A stretch of 25,100 nucleotides of DNA from Candidatus Saccharimonadota bacterium (lineage in GTDB: Bacteria; Patescibacteriota; Saccharimonadia; Saccharimonadales; SLHW01): the NCBI GenBank assembly GCA_007135955.1, contig SLHW01000004.1, positions 1 through 25,100 of the forward strand, written 5' to 3'. The position numbers and the translations under genes were made by a program. Below the pieces are notes generated by a model that was not told where the DNA came from, made no database searches, and saw nothing but the letters and a program-made list of their open reading frames with translations. Below, one piece after another: positions 15,583-23,074 of this stretch (positions within the stretch are counted from its first letter, which is position 1; the number at the start of each line of letters is the position of its first letter).

Positions 15583-15617
15583 CATGAATAAAATTGATAA
15601 ATTGGAGTAACTGCAAC

Positions 15618-17105
15618 ATGAAATCGGCCCTTTTTATATACCCCCATCAACTCTATCCGGCAGACCAGCTTCCTGATGTTGACACAATTTTTGTTATTGA
15701 AGACAAGCTGTATTTTGGTGTCGATGACATGTATCCACTCAAGCTACACAAACAAAAGCTTATCTTGCACCGAGCCAGTATGCGGCGGTACGTCGAGGAA
15801 GTACTTTGGCCAACCAAGGTAAACGTGGAATATATTGAGCTAGATCCACTTCTAACAACCGATGACCTATTGAAGCGAGCCAGCAAATTCGGACAACTGT
15901 ATGTATTTGATCCGGTTGATGACGTGTTAACTAAGCGATTGTTACGATCACGCCGTGAAGCTGCACCAGAAACCAGTCTCGAGTTGCTCGATTCGCCGAA
16001 TTTCTATCTCAAAGACCGAGAGGTCCGCGATTACATAGAGGCAAAAGACGAACACTTGTTTGCGAATTTTTATCAATGGCAGCGAGAACGATTCAATATC
16101 CTTATCAATACGCACTATAAACCAGTAGGCGGGAAGTGGAGCTTTGATCATGAAAACCGTAAGCCTTTACCAAAAGACCATAAACTCCCGAGTTTTGAGG
16201 CGTTTGGTGATAATCAACATGTCAAAGATGCGAGTCACTGGGTACAGAAGCATTTCCCAGATAACCCTGGCGGCATTGATTTTATTTGGCCAACCAATCA
16301 TCAAGAAGCAGCCGCTTGGCTAGATGATTTTGTTGAGAACCGAATAGATAACTTTGGCCCGTATGAAGATGCGATTAGCGGTGATGCACCTTGGGTCTAC
16401 CATAGCGTGCTTTCACCGAGTATTAACATCGGTTTGCTGTCTCCTGAACAGGTGATTAATCGTGCTTTGCAGCGACACGATAAGCGGCCGGTACCAATAG
16501 CGAGCCTCGAAGGATTTATCCGTCAAGTTTTGGGCTGGCGCGAATATATGCGTGGTCAGTACGTGGTTTATGGTGGCCGGATGCGTACGCAAAATGTCTT
16601 TAGCCATAACCGACAACTGACCGACAACTGGTATAACGGCACACTTGGCTTACCGCCATTTGATGACGTGGCTATAAAACTACAATCACACGCCTATGCT
16701 CATCATATTGAGCGGCTGATGATTGCTGGTAACTTGATGTTGCTTTGCGAAATTCATCCACAGGAGGTCTATAAGTGGTTTAGTGAAGTATGTATTGATA
16801 GCTATGACTGGGTCATGGTACCAAATGTTTATGGTATGAGTCAGTTTGCTGATGGTGGTTCGATGGTCACCAAGCCGTATGTTAGCTCTAGTAATTACAT
16901 TATTAAGATGAGTAGTTATCAAAAAGGTGACTGGGCAGATGTTTGGGACGGTCTGTACTGGCGCTTTATTGAAAAGCATCAAGAACGGTTTGCCGGCAAT
17001 CCTCGTATGCGGATGATGGTTGCCCAGCTTGATAAGCTTGACGCAGACCGCAAGCGAATCATTTCGTACCGAGCCGAAGATTTCCTCAGACAATACACTA
17101 AGTAA
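15618..17105 (+). CDS. Deoxyribodipyrimidine photolyase-related protein
   Basis: Cryptochrome/photolyase superfamily, in the branch of PhrB-type prokaryotic (6-4) photolyases. The ATG at 15618 (MKSALFIYPHQLY) is used: GGAG lies 10 bases upstream, and a TTG at 15594 lacks support. Length is 495 residues. The N-terminal Rossmann-like domain is followed by the FAD-binding part with GFIRQVLGWREYMRG, HHIERLMIAGNLMLL, YDWVMVPNVYGMSQFADGG and KPYVSSSNYI, all family signatures. Characterised relatives hold a 4Fe-4S cluster through four Cys. Here the segment after KMSSYQKGDWADVW carries no Cys, so at least three ligands are missing. The role in DNA repair is therefore uncertain; FAD binding looks intact. 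It lies 35 bases after argS. Confidence 0.88.
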   Translation: MKSALFIYPHQLYPADQLPDVDTIFVIEDKLYFGVDDMYPLKLHKQKLILHRASMRRYVEEVLWPTKVNVEYIELDPLLTTDDLLKRASKFGQLYVFDPVDDVLTKRLLRSRREAAPETSLELLDSPNFYLKDREVRDYIEAKDEHLFANFYQWQRERFNILINTHYKPVGGKWSFDHENRKPLPKDHKLPSFEAFGDNQHVKDASHWVQKHFPDNPGGIDFIWPTNHQEAAAWLDDFVENRIDNFGPYEDAISGDAPWVYHSVLSPSINIGLLSPEQVINRALQRHDKRPVPIASLEGFIRQVLGWREYMRGQYVVYGGRMRTQNVFSHNRQLTDNWYNGTLGLPPFDDVAIKLQSHAYAHHIERLMIAGNLMLLCEIHPQEVYKWFSEVCIDSYDWVMVPNVYGMSQFADGGSMVTKPYVSSSNYIIKMSSYQKGDWADVWDGLYWRFIEKHQERFAGNPRMRMMVAQLDKLDADRKRIISYRAEDFLRQYTK

Positions 17106-17122
17106 CTTTTTAAGGAGTAAAT

Positions 17123-18340
17123 ATGCTAAAGACTGCCCAAACATTTATCACCAGAGCCGCCAAAGAGCTTGGTTGGAGTGATGCAGACATTGAGGCGTTT
17201 TTAAAGCCTGACCACGAGCATGAGTTTGAGGTATCAGACGGTGAAAAAGCTTACAAGGCTTACCGGGTTCAGCACGATAATCGTCGGGGACCTTATAAGG
17301 GTGGAGTGCGTTATCATGCAGAAGTCAGTAAATCCGAAGTGCAGGCTCTCGCCACACTTATGACTATCAAAAATGCAGCTGCTGGTTTGGGCTTCGGTGG
17401 TGGCAAAGGCGGTGTTGCCGTCAACCCAAAAGAACTTGATGATGCCAGGCTTGAAGAACTAACCCGTGATTATGTACGGCAGCTAGTTGATTATATTGGC
17501 CCAGATGTCGATGTGCCGGCTCCAGATGTTAATACCAATGCTCAGGTTATTGACTGGATGGTCGATGAGTACGAAAAGATTACTGGTGACTCCTCCAAGG
17601 CATCATTTACCGGTAAGTCGGTTGGCCAAGGTGGTTCCGAGGGCAGGGAGGCAGCGACTGGTTACGGTGGTGCCGATGTACTTAGTGAAGTCCTCAAGCA
17701 ATATGGTGACGACAAAAAAGACATGACTTATGCTATCCAGGGTGTTGGTAACGTCGGCACTAACTTTATGTTTCGCGAAGAAGAGCTCTTGCCACAAGTG
17801 TTGCTCGTTGCCGCCGCAGACTCTAGTGGAGGACTAAGTTCCGGCTTTGGTCTCGCTGCCAGTGACTTAGCGGATTACCGCAAACAACACAAGAAGTTTC
17901 GAGACTATCAAAGCGATGACACTATTCATATCACCAACGAACAGCTACTATGCGAAGAGGTCGACGTATTAGTGTTGGCAGCGCTTGGTGGAGTTATCAA
18001 TAAAGACAATATGGAGCACGTTCGCGCTAAATATATCCTTGAGTTAGCTAATGGACCGGTGACCCTAGAAGCACATGATTATTTGACCGAAAAAGGTGTG
18101 ATAATTATCCCTGATATCTTGGCTAATGCTGGCGGGGTGACGGCTAGCTTGCTTGAGTGGCAACAAAACAAAGCCGACGAGCACTGGGAGGAGGACGTCG
18201 TTTTAGAGAAGGTCGAACAGTACCTACGTAACGCAGTTGATGAAGTGACTAGTGTCGGAGAGCGACACAAAGTTTGCCTAAAAGAAGCAGCGTTTCTCAC
18301 GGGACTTATGCGATTAGAAAAAGTAAAAGGAGATAGATAA
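17123..18340 (+). CDS. Glu/Leu/Phe/Val dehydrogenase (glutamate dehydrogenase type)
   Basis: Oxidative deamination of an amino acid, most likely glutamate, linking nitrogen and carbon metabolism. Catalytic lysines are in GPYKGGVRYH (about residues 56-65), LMTIKNAAA and GFGGGKGGV; the catalytic Asp is in VPAPDVNTN. The C-terminal Rossmann domain has the dinucleotide motif GVGNVGTNF. The ANAGGVTASLLEWQQN motif closes the active site. Length of 405 residues is normal. SD AAGGAG is 6 bases before the ATG. It lies 17 bases after the photolyase-like gene and 1 base before mscL, so it is within the operon. NAD or NADP preference cannot be read with confidence. Confidence 0.93.
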   Translation: MLKTAQTFITRAAKELGWSDADIEAFLKPDHEHEFEVSDGEKAYKAYRVQHDNRRGPYKGGVRYHAEVSKSEVQALATLMTIKNAAAGLGFGGGKGGVAVNPKELDDARLEELTRDYVRQLVDYIGPDVDVPAPDVNTNAQVIDWMVDEYEKITGDSSKASFTGKSVGQGGSEGREAATGYGGADVLSEVLKQYGDDKKDMTYAIQGVGNVGTNFMFREEELLPQVLLVAAADSSGGLSSGFGLAASDLADYRKQHKKFRDYQSDDTIHITNEQLLCEEVDVLVLAALGGVINKDNMEHVRAKYILELANGPVTLEAHDYLTEKGVIIIPDILANAGGVTASLLEWQQNKADEHWEEDVVLEKVEQYLRNAVDEVTSVGERHKVCLKEAAFLTGLMRLEKVKGDR

Positions 18341-18341
18341 T

Positions 18342-18689
18342 ATGCCAAAGAAACGAACCAAACAAGAACTGAGTTCATTTATGGATTTTGTTCGTAAACA
18401 AGGTGTAGTCGGTATGGCAGTAGGTTTAGCAGTTGGTGTGGCTGCCGCCGGTGCAGTAAATGACATAGTAGAAGGGCTTATCAATCCGGTTGTTGGTTTT
18501 TTGCTTGCCGGCACTGACCTAACTGAGATTACTTGGAATACCGGACTTTCTCGAGCCGGTGAAGACTTAGTGTTATCTTGGGGCCTTGCGCTCAATGGTA
18601 TCATCGTATTGCTGGCAACTGCGCTAGTAATTTACCTGATAGTTCAAAAATTCAAGCTCGATCGGCTCGATAAAAATAAGGAGGATTAA
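18342..18689 (+). CDS. mscL: Large-conductance mechanosensitive channel MscL
   Basis: Tension-gated emergency valve that prevents bursting after osmotic downshock. The 115-residue protein has the N-terminal amphipathic helix (LSSFMDFVRKQG), the TM1 pore helix GVVGMAVGLAVGVAAAGAV (about 20-38) running into VNDIVEGLINPVVGFLLAG, a short loop and TM2 (about 83-103), then a charged tail. MscL usually has 130-150 residues, so loop and tail are short. It starts 1 base after the dehydrogenase stop with SD AAGGAG, and a second two-span membrane protein follows 6 bases later. Confidence 0.92.
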   Translation: MPKKRTKQELSSFMDFVRKQGVVGMAVGLAVGVAAAGAVNDIVEGLINPVVGFLLAGTDLTEITWNTGLSRAGEDLVLSWGLALNGIIVLLATALVIYLIVQKFKLDRLDKNKED

Positions 18690-18695
18690 GTCAAA

Positions 18696-18989
18696 ATGTT
18701 AGTACTTCAATTACTTCGACGCAAAGACGCTTTTTCAATAATAGTCGCTATAGTAGTTGGCCTGTCATTGGCTCTTTTTGTAAGTACTGTTGCTATGGCT
18801 ATCAATGTTTTTTTAGAGCAGCTTCTCGATCGTTCTCGTGTAGGGACTTTGTCTTTCGATTGGCGAACGGGTATTTTAAATCCACTAGTTGCTTTTGGTT
18901 TGCAAATTGCTTTGCTTGAGTTGGTAGTCCAGGCTGGACTGCAGCTGCGGAACTTAACCCACAAAGCGTTTACTAAATCAGAAAAATGA
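18696..18989 (+). CDS. Two-span membrane protein next to MscL, 97 aa
   Basis: Unknown. It has a basic start (LLRRKD), TM1 at about 13-36 (SIIVAIVVGLSLALFVSTVA), a loop of about 22 residues with DRSRVGTLSFDWRTG, TM2 at about 58-80 and a basic tail. The topology equals that of MscL, and VVGLSLAL...INVFLEQLL loosely matches VGLAVGVA...NDIVEGLI of the preceding MscL, but similarity is too weak to call a paralogue. SD AAGGAGG is 10 bases before the ATG. The stop overlaps the msrB start (ATGA). It is possibly a channel partner or a divergent MscL subunit. Confidence 0.75.
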   Translation: MLVLQLLRRKDAFSIIVAIVVGLSLALFVSTVAMAINVFLEQLLDRSRVGTLSFDWRTGILNPLVAFGLQIALLELVVQAGLQLRNLTHKAFTKSEK

Positions 18990-19390
18990 AGGACCACAGC
19001 TCACAACAATCAAGCCTCAGTGACGAGCAACGAAAGATTCTATTTGAAAAGGCTACGGAGCCGCCATTTAGTGGGAAGCTGCTTTATAACGACAAGACAG
19101 GGAAGTATAAGTGCGTAAACTGTAATGCAGTTTTGTTTTCAAGCAAGCATAAGTTTGATTCAAGGTCAGGCTGGCCCAGTTTTTATGATGTCGCACAATA
19201 TGGAGCAATTAAGCTAAAATCTGATTCTAGCCATGACATGGAATGCAGTGAGGTAACTTGTGCATCCTGTGGTGGTCACTTGGGTCATGTTTTTGACGAT
19301 GCTCTTGACCAGCCAACTGGTAAGCGCTACTGTATCAATTCACTTGCACTGCAGTTTGTTGAAGATAGTACTAAAGGGGAAGGTTTATGA
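18986..19390 (+). CDS. msrB: Peptide-methionine (R)-S-oxide reductase MsrB
   Basis: Repairs the R form of methionine sulfoxide in oxidised proteins. The 134-residue protein has zinc-binding pairs CVNC (about 43-46) and CASC, followed by GGHLGHVFDD, the substrate pocket SRSGWPSFYD, and the catalytic Cys in RYCINSLAL. All ligands and the catalytic Cys are present, so it should be active. No signal peptide, so it is cytoplasmic. It overlaps the gene before (ATGA, 18986-18989) and the gene after (19387-19390). Together with the photolyase-like and MscL genes it points to a stress-related operon. Confidence 0.95.
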   Translation: MKDHSSQQSSLSDEQRKILFEKATEPPFSGKLLYNDKTGKYKCVNCNAVLFSSKHKFDSRSGWPSFYDVAQYGAIKLKSDSSHDMECSEVTCASCGGHLGHVFDDALDQPTGKRYCINSLALQFVEDSTKGEGL

Positions 19391-20577
19391 AGCGAAAAAA
19401 ACTACTCATTGCTTTAGCCGGTGTATTGTTAATTGGATCGGCAGCTTTGTTGATGATACGTGATAATACTAGCCACACCAATAGCGATTCGCAGGACGAG
19501 GCGATAAGCGAGCAAACAAGCGATGCAAATCTGTTACGAATAATTGCAGCTGGTGACATGATTGCTCACGATAGTGTGATTGCCAACGCACAAACTAATG
19601 GTGGCTATGATTTTTATGCATTGATGCAGAATATGCAACCATATTTTGATGCAGCCGATGTCCGTTTTTGCAACGAAGCAACTCCGGCTGGCGGGGAAGA
19701 GTTCGGCATATCGGGTTTTCCGATATTTAACGCTCCACTTGAGTGGCACGACGGCATGGAGCAGCTCGGCTGTAATGTCATCAATCTCGGCACCAACCAC
19801 ACTTATGACAAAGGTGAGGCCCTTGTTGATGCGATGGTCACCGACTGGCAGGATAGAAATGTGCTCGCTACAGCTGGTGCTCACCGCAATCAAGCAGAAC
19901 GTGAACAGATTAGTTATTTTGAAATAGGCGATACAAGATTTGCCTTTCTGTCATATAGCATGTACAGCAATGAGCCAGTACCGAACAGCTATAGTTTGGT
20001 TATGTACGACGAAACTTCGTCTTCAGCGGAAATAGCCGAAGCCAAAGAGAATGCCGACATAGTATTGGTCAGCATGCGCTGGGGTATTGAGTACGACATA
20101 AGCGAAAGTGCCGAACAGCAAAGAATTGCTCGGCAGGTGGTCAATGCCGGAGCAGATTATGTGTTCGGGCATGGACCACATACGCTGCAGCCAGTTGATC
20201 GCATTACTACTGATGACGGACGTGAGACAGTGGTCTGGTATTCACTGGGTAATTTTTTGAACACCCAAATTCCAGCTGATACGCTGGTTAGCGTGATTGC
20301 TGTGATGGATCTCAATTTAGATGACTTATCGCTACAATCGATTGGTGCGCTACCAGTCTATAGCCACTATGAATGGTCAGCCGAGGAAGCTGCTGCGCAG
20401 AACCTGTTAGCGCGACGTAATTTACAGATGTTTACGTTAGATGAAGTAGACGATAGTTACTTCGCGCGTAATCAGCTTGATACAACGGTTCAGGCCGAAC
20501 GCGAGCATCTAACAAATGTGCTCAACCGCTTGACGAGTGTAACAATTTTAAGTCCTGACGAATACTTGAATAACTAA
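19387..20577 (+). CDS. CapA-family metallophosphatase-like protein, membrane-anchored
   Basis: Protein of 396 residues with a signal anchor (KRKKLLIALAGVLLIGSAALLMI, split here as KRKKLLIALAG and VLLIGSAALLMI, residues 2-24) and the CapA/PgsA calcineurin-like domain outside the membrane. Motifs: AAGDMIAHD (54-62), NLGTNHTYDKG, VSMRWGIEYD, GHGPHTLQPV and YSLGNFL, in the order found in PgsA/CapA proteins. Relatives take part in poly-gamma-glutamate or capsule synthesis, but no other such genes are here, so the substrate is unknown. It begins in an ATGA overlap with msrB, and the phosphatase gene follows after 2 bases. Confidence 0.88.
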   Translation: MKRKKLLIALAGVLLIGSAALLMIRDNTSHTNSDSQDEAISEQTSDANLLRIIAAGDMIAHDSVIANAQTNGGYDFYALMQNMQPYFDAADVRFCNEATPAGGEEFGISGFPIFNAPLEWHDGMEQLGCNVINLGTNHTYDKGEALVDAMVTDWQDRNVLATAGAHRNQAEREQISYFEIGDTRFAFLSYSMYSNEPVPNSYSLVMYDETSSSAEIAEAKENADIVLVSMRWGIEYDISESAEQQRIARQVVNAGADYVFGHGPHTLQPVDRITTDDGRETVVWYSLGNFLNTQIPADTLVSVIAVMDLNLDDLSLQSIGALPVYSHYEWSAEEAAAQNLLARRNLQMFTLDEVDDSYFARNQLDTTVQAEREHLTNVLNRLTSVTILSPDEYLNN

Positions 20578-20579
20578 CC

Positions 20580-21137
20580 ATGAATATATTAGTGATTCGT
20601 CACGGTGAAACTATTGAAAATGCTCAGGGGATTGTACAAGGTCAGTTACCTGGACGACTTTCAGAAAAAGGGATAAAACAAGCAAAAAAAGCTGCTCGAG
20701 AACTTGCTACTAAAAACTTTGATTACATATATTGTTCTGACCTACAGCGCTGCGTAGACACCCTCGGCATCCTTATAAAAGAAATAAAAGATATACCAGT
20801 AAGATATACCGAAGAACTTAGAGAGATCAGCTTTGGCGCATATCAGGGAATGTATGCGAATGATTTGCCAGACTGGAAGACACTGGAGGGTGGTTTTTAT
20901 ACAAGGCGACCTCCCGAAGGCGAAACCATTAATCAATTTCGGCAACGAACAATTAATTACATGAACGAACTATTTAATCAGCATAAGAATGATGAGTTGC
21001 TTATCGTTACTCACGGCGGTAATATTCGTGTTATCCGTTCGGTACTTGAAGCTCTTGATCTTTGGGAGCTTTATCAGGCCAAGCCCGATAATTGCAGTAT
21101 CTGGAAATTTGAGATTACTGAAGAATTACATATATAG
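20580..21137 (+). CDS. Histidine phosphatase (phosphoglycerate mutase-like)
   Basis: Branch-2-like histidine phosphatase of 185 residues. The phospho-accepting His is in VIRHGETIENA (RHGE, about residues 7-10); the second catalytic His is in IVTHGGNIRV; Glu is in ELREISFGAYQG. Members include phosphatases for sugar phosphates, phosphoserine or alpha-ribazole phosphate; which one cannot be told. It is the last gene of the argS operon, 2 bases after the capA-like stop. Codon use looks more A/T-rich than the rest of the operon (many AAA and ATA codons), possibly a late addition. No SD upstream: it may rely on translational coupling. Confidence 0.9.
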   Translation: MNILVIRHGETIENAQGIVQGQLPGRLSEKGIKQAKKAARELATKNFDYIYCSDLQRCVDTLGILIKEIKDIPVRYTEELREISFGAYQGMYANDLPDWKTLEGGFYTRRPPEGETINQFRQRTINYMNELFNQHKNDELLIVTHGGNIRVIRSVLEALDLWELYQAKPDNCSIWKFEITEELHI

Positions 21138-21176
21138 CAACCACTGGTTTTATGTGGTTTCGGGTTATAAAGGCGT

Positions 21177-21206
21177 CATGCTTTTGTCTGCAGTGAGAAA
21201 AGCATG
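21177..21206 (+). terminator. Perfect hairpin downstream of the argS operon
   Basis: CATGCTTTT (21177-21185), 12-base loop, AAAAGCATG (21198-21206). It lies 40 bases after the stop of the histidine phosphatase gene. A poor U-tract follows (CAAAAAC), so as a terminator it is atypical on the plus strand; in the minus direction TTTTTG would not follow the stem directly either. Confidence 0.45.
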
Positions 21207-21236
21207 CAAAAACACCACAGGCAGTTGTCTTCACTT

Positions 21237-21334
21237 GACTATCCAAAAGCCAAAGTCGCTAATCTGTTTCTGTGGAACTCGCTTCGCTTAAACAGTCCTC
21301 GAAACAAGACTAGCGTCTCGGCTTTTGTCTAATC
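21237..21334. repeat. 98-base imperfect inverted repeat
   Basis: Three collinear stems: CAAAAGCC (21244-21251) with GGCTTTTG (21320-21327); CGCTAATC (21257-21264) with GACTAGCG (21308-21315, one A-C mismatch); TGTTTC (21265-21270) with GAAACA (21301-21306). Outer ends GACTA and TAATC also partly pair. GGCTTTTG can instead pair with a second CAAAAGCC at 21342-21349. No target duplication or transposase was seen. Confidence 0.6.
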
Positions 21335-21464
21335 AGTTCACCAAAAGCCTGGAAGGGCTCAGTTTAAGCAGTGGATATCAGGTATAAAATATCAAATATC
21401 GTTGTAAGCGTCGGCTACTTCTTATTTCTTGATTGTTAACTACTGTTAATCCGCTTGAGGCACA

Positions 21465-22286
21465 TTAACAACAGCAGCTGCAGCTGCCCAGGCGGGCCAT
21501 TGCCAGAACCCGCGGGCGGTAGGCGACAACATTAAAGAATTCTTCCATAGTTTGACCAGTTTGATGTAGTTCGGCCGCAAGCTCTTTGCCAACGTAGCGA
21601 AGGTGCCATGGCTCGTACTGATAACCGGTGATATTTTCCTTGCCTTCCAAATATCGAATGATAAAGCCGTAGATGTGAGCATTGTCAGCAACCCATTGGC
21701 CCTGTGGCGTATTTTCAAAACAGATTTCTAGATGGCAGGCGAGGTTAGGAGAGGTAACATCTACGGCTAAACCAGTTTGGTGCTCACTGGTGCCAGGGCG
21801 AGCTGAATAGCGGTCTGCTGCAGCTTGACCATCACGAGCTACATAGGATTCATAAAATTGTCGTTGTAGTGCTTCTGAACGATATCCACTGCCAAATACT
21901 AATTCAACACCATCAGCTTGAGCGGCTACAAACATTTCTTTGAGTGCTGGTAGAGCGATTTGTCGAAACTGCATTTGTTCAGCTGATGCATTTAAGCGTA
22001 GGCGGACGTCAGGTACGGTTAAGTCTGGGGGCACATAGCCTTCTGGCAGAGGGCGCTCACGGTTGACAATCCACCAAATACTGCCTGGTTCTTCTATGCT
22101 GTACTTGTTCATATCGAAGCCAAGTTCGTCAGGTGATTGTTCAATTATTTCTGCTGGCTCACTAGATCCTTGTTCGGTTTGTTCGCTAGACTCTCGCGTT
22201 GGCGCAGTTGCTCGATCAGCGAGTAAAAATAGTGTCACAACAATAACAACTAGGACGACCGCAGTCAGTAGAAGTTTTTTCTTCAT
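21465..22286 (-). CDS. VanY-type D-Ala-D-Ala carboxypeptidase, membrane-anchored
   Basis: Trims the terminal D-Ala from peptidoglycan stem peptides. The 273-residue protein has a signal anchor at 4-23, a Ser/Glu-rich linker to about 65, then the LAS/VanY metallopeptidase domain: FGSGYRS (131-137), zinc ligands H169 and D176 in SEHQTGLAVD, E225 and H228 in EPWHLRYVG. The C-terminus is odd: after the usual TMEEFF ending comes a 22-residue extension that ends GSCSCCC. ATG at 22284-22286 without SD; a TGTTATACT extended -10 ends 6 bases upstream, so the mRNA should be leaderless. It is convergent with the argS operon. Confidence 0.92.
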   Translation of the reverse strand: MKKKLLLTAVVLVVIVVTLFLLADRATAPTRESSEQTEQGSSEPAEIIEQSPDELGFDMNKYSIEEPGSIWWIVNRERPLPEGYVPPDLTVPDVRLRLNASAEQMQFRQIALPALKEMFVAAQADGVELVFGSGYRSEALQRQFYESYVARDGQAAADRYSARPGTSEHQTGLAVDVTSPNLACHLEICFENTPQGQWVADNAHIYGFIIRYLEGKENITGYQYEPWHLRYVGKELAAELHQTGQTMEEFFNVVAYRPRVLAMARLGSCSCCC

Positions 22287-22292
22287 GAGGGT

Positions 22293-22298
22293 AGTATA
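22293..22298 (-). promoter_or_regulatory. -10 of the VanY gene, leaderless
   Basis: TATACT on the minus strand with TG one base upstream (extended -10). Six bases (ACCCTC) separate it from the ATG, placing the start of transcription at the A of the start codon. Confidence 0.65.
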
Positions 22299-22362
22299 AC
22301 AACCCGTTATGAATATAATGTAATCCTAAGGTGTTAAAGCGTGCAATAAAGCCAAAAACCGC

Positions 22363-22368
22363 TATACT
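22363..22368 (+). promoter_or_regulatory. -10 of the oligoribonuclease gene
   Basis: TATACT ending 10 bases before the ATG at 22379; expected leader of about 3-4 bases, with no SD. No good -35 (GTGCAA at 22341-22346 is a weak candidate, 16 bases upstream). Confidence 0.5.
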
Positions 22369-22378
22369 GATTTATACA

Positions 22379-22939
22379 ATGGCGACTAACAATAAAAAAC
22401 AACATCCAACCAAACTGCTCTGGATGGACCTAGAAATGACTGGTCTAGAGCCAGAAAAAGACGTTCTACTTGAAGTAGCGGTAGAAGTAACCGACTTTCA
22501 GTTCAAGACGTTAGATAGCTATGAAGCGCGCATATCTCAGGATAAAAAAACAGTGCTCGATCGTATGCAAAAAAACATCTGGTGGCGTGATTTTCCGGAA
22601 AACCGCGATGACTTTGTCGACAAACTCGATGAAGGCTTGCCGCTTGAGCAAGTTGAAAAAGAACTACTTGCCCTGACCAAAAAGAACTTCGGTGATGAGC
22701 CAGCAGTGCTAGCCGGCAACTCTATACATAACGATCGAAACTTTGTGAAGTACTGGCTACCGAGCTTTGATCTAAAGCTGCATTATCGGATGCTTGATGT
22801 TAGTGCGTTGAAAGTGCTGATGCAAGGGAAGTATGGTGTCGAGTTCGAGAAGAAGGAAGTCCACCGTGCCTTTGACGATATACAGGCCTCAGTCGCTGAG
22901 CTGCAGTTTTACCTGGATTGGCTAAAGGCTCAAAAGTAG
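22379..22939 (+). CDS. orn: Oligoribonuclease
   Basis: Degrades 2-5-nucleotide RNAs to mononucleotides in the cytoplasm. The DEDDh exonuclease motifs are complete: D17 and E19 in LLWMDLEMTGL, D in HNDRNFVKYWLP, and H and D in HRAFDDIQAS. With 186 residues it matches E. coli Orn (181) in size, and KNIWWRDFPEN fits the family loosely. The ATG at 22379 (MATNNKKQHPTK) is chosen because the TATACT promoter lies 10 bases upstream; a GTG at 22331 would add 16 residues that span the promoter. It has its own transcription unit, divergent from the VanY gene. Confidence 0.95.
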   Translation: MATNNKKQHPTKLLWMDLEMTGLEPEKDVLLEVAVEVTDFQFKTLDSYEARISQDKKTVLDRMQKNIWWRDFPENRDDFVDKLDEGLPLEQVEKELLALTKKNFGDEPAVLAGNSIHNDRNFVKYWLPSFDLKLHYRMLDVSALKVLMQGKYGVEFEKKEVHRAFDDIQASVAELQFYLDWLKAQK

Positions 22940-23009
22940 CAAAAACTCAAAAAACTGGCCGCATTAGTGACTTGAGTCACACATATATCCATTTGACATT
23001 TATCTGGGC

Positions 23010-23038
23010 TTGTTGAGTGGTTATACATACGCTACTCT
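23010..23038 (+). promoter_or_regulatory. Weak promoter candidate for the 23075 gene
   Basis: TTGTTG (23010-23015), 17 bases, TACTCT (23033-23038). A TTGACA at 22993-22998 is nearby, but its best -10 (TTATAC, 23021-23026) is 22 bases away. A small hairpin GTGAC-TTGA-GTCAC (22967-22980) after orn has no U-tract. Confidence 0.3.
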
Positions 23039-23074
23039 TTGAATTATTGGTTAAAAAAAGAAGGATAAAAAACC

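Larger units (their letters stand above)
21138..21464. ncRNA. Structured noncoding region between convergent genes
   Basis: 327 bases without a convincing gene. They hold a perfect nine-base-pair hairpin (21177-21206), enclosed by possible pairing of TGTGGT (about 21153-21158) with ACCACA; a 98-base imperfect hairpin (21237-21334); and an alternative hairpin using 21320-21327 with 21342-21349. The density of pairing suggests a structured RNA, a long 3' UTR of the operon or a small mobile element; no family (tmRNA, RNase P, SRP, 6S) is recognised and no promoter is obvious. An AT-rich tail with ATATC repeats (21373-21402) follows. Confidence 0.45.

Noticed and set aside
15594..15617. TTG start giving 8 extra residues to the photolyase-like protein
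   Set aside because: The ATG at 15618 has an SD (GGAG) and gives the conserved opening; the TTG would place the SD inside the gene.
11952..19390. UGA read as glycine (code 25)
   Set aside because: TGA ends the PHP, 18696 and msrB genes within ATGA overlaps at sensible lengths, so the standard bacterial code applies.
21237..21334. Integron attC site
   Set aside because: The 98-base inverted repeat lacks the RYYYAAC and GTTRRRY end boxes, and no integrase or cassette array is nearby.
21385..21425. A tmRNA-like tag frame on the minus strand (A-D-A-Y-N-D-I-stop)
   Set aside because: The tag does not end in the usual ALAA-type residues, and there is no T-arm (GGTTCGA-type), no CCA end and no tRNA-like domain nearby.
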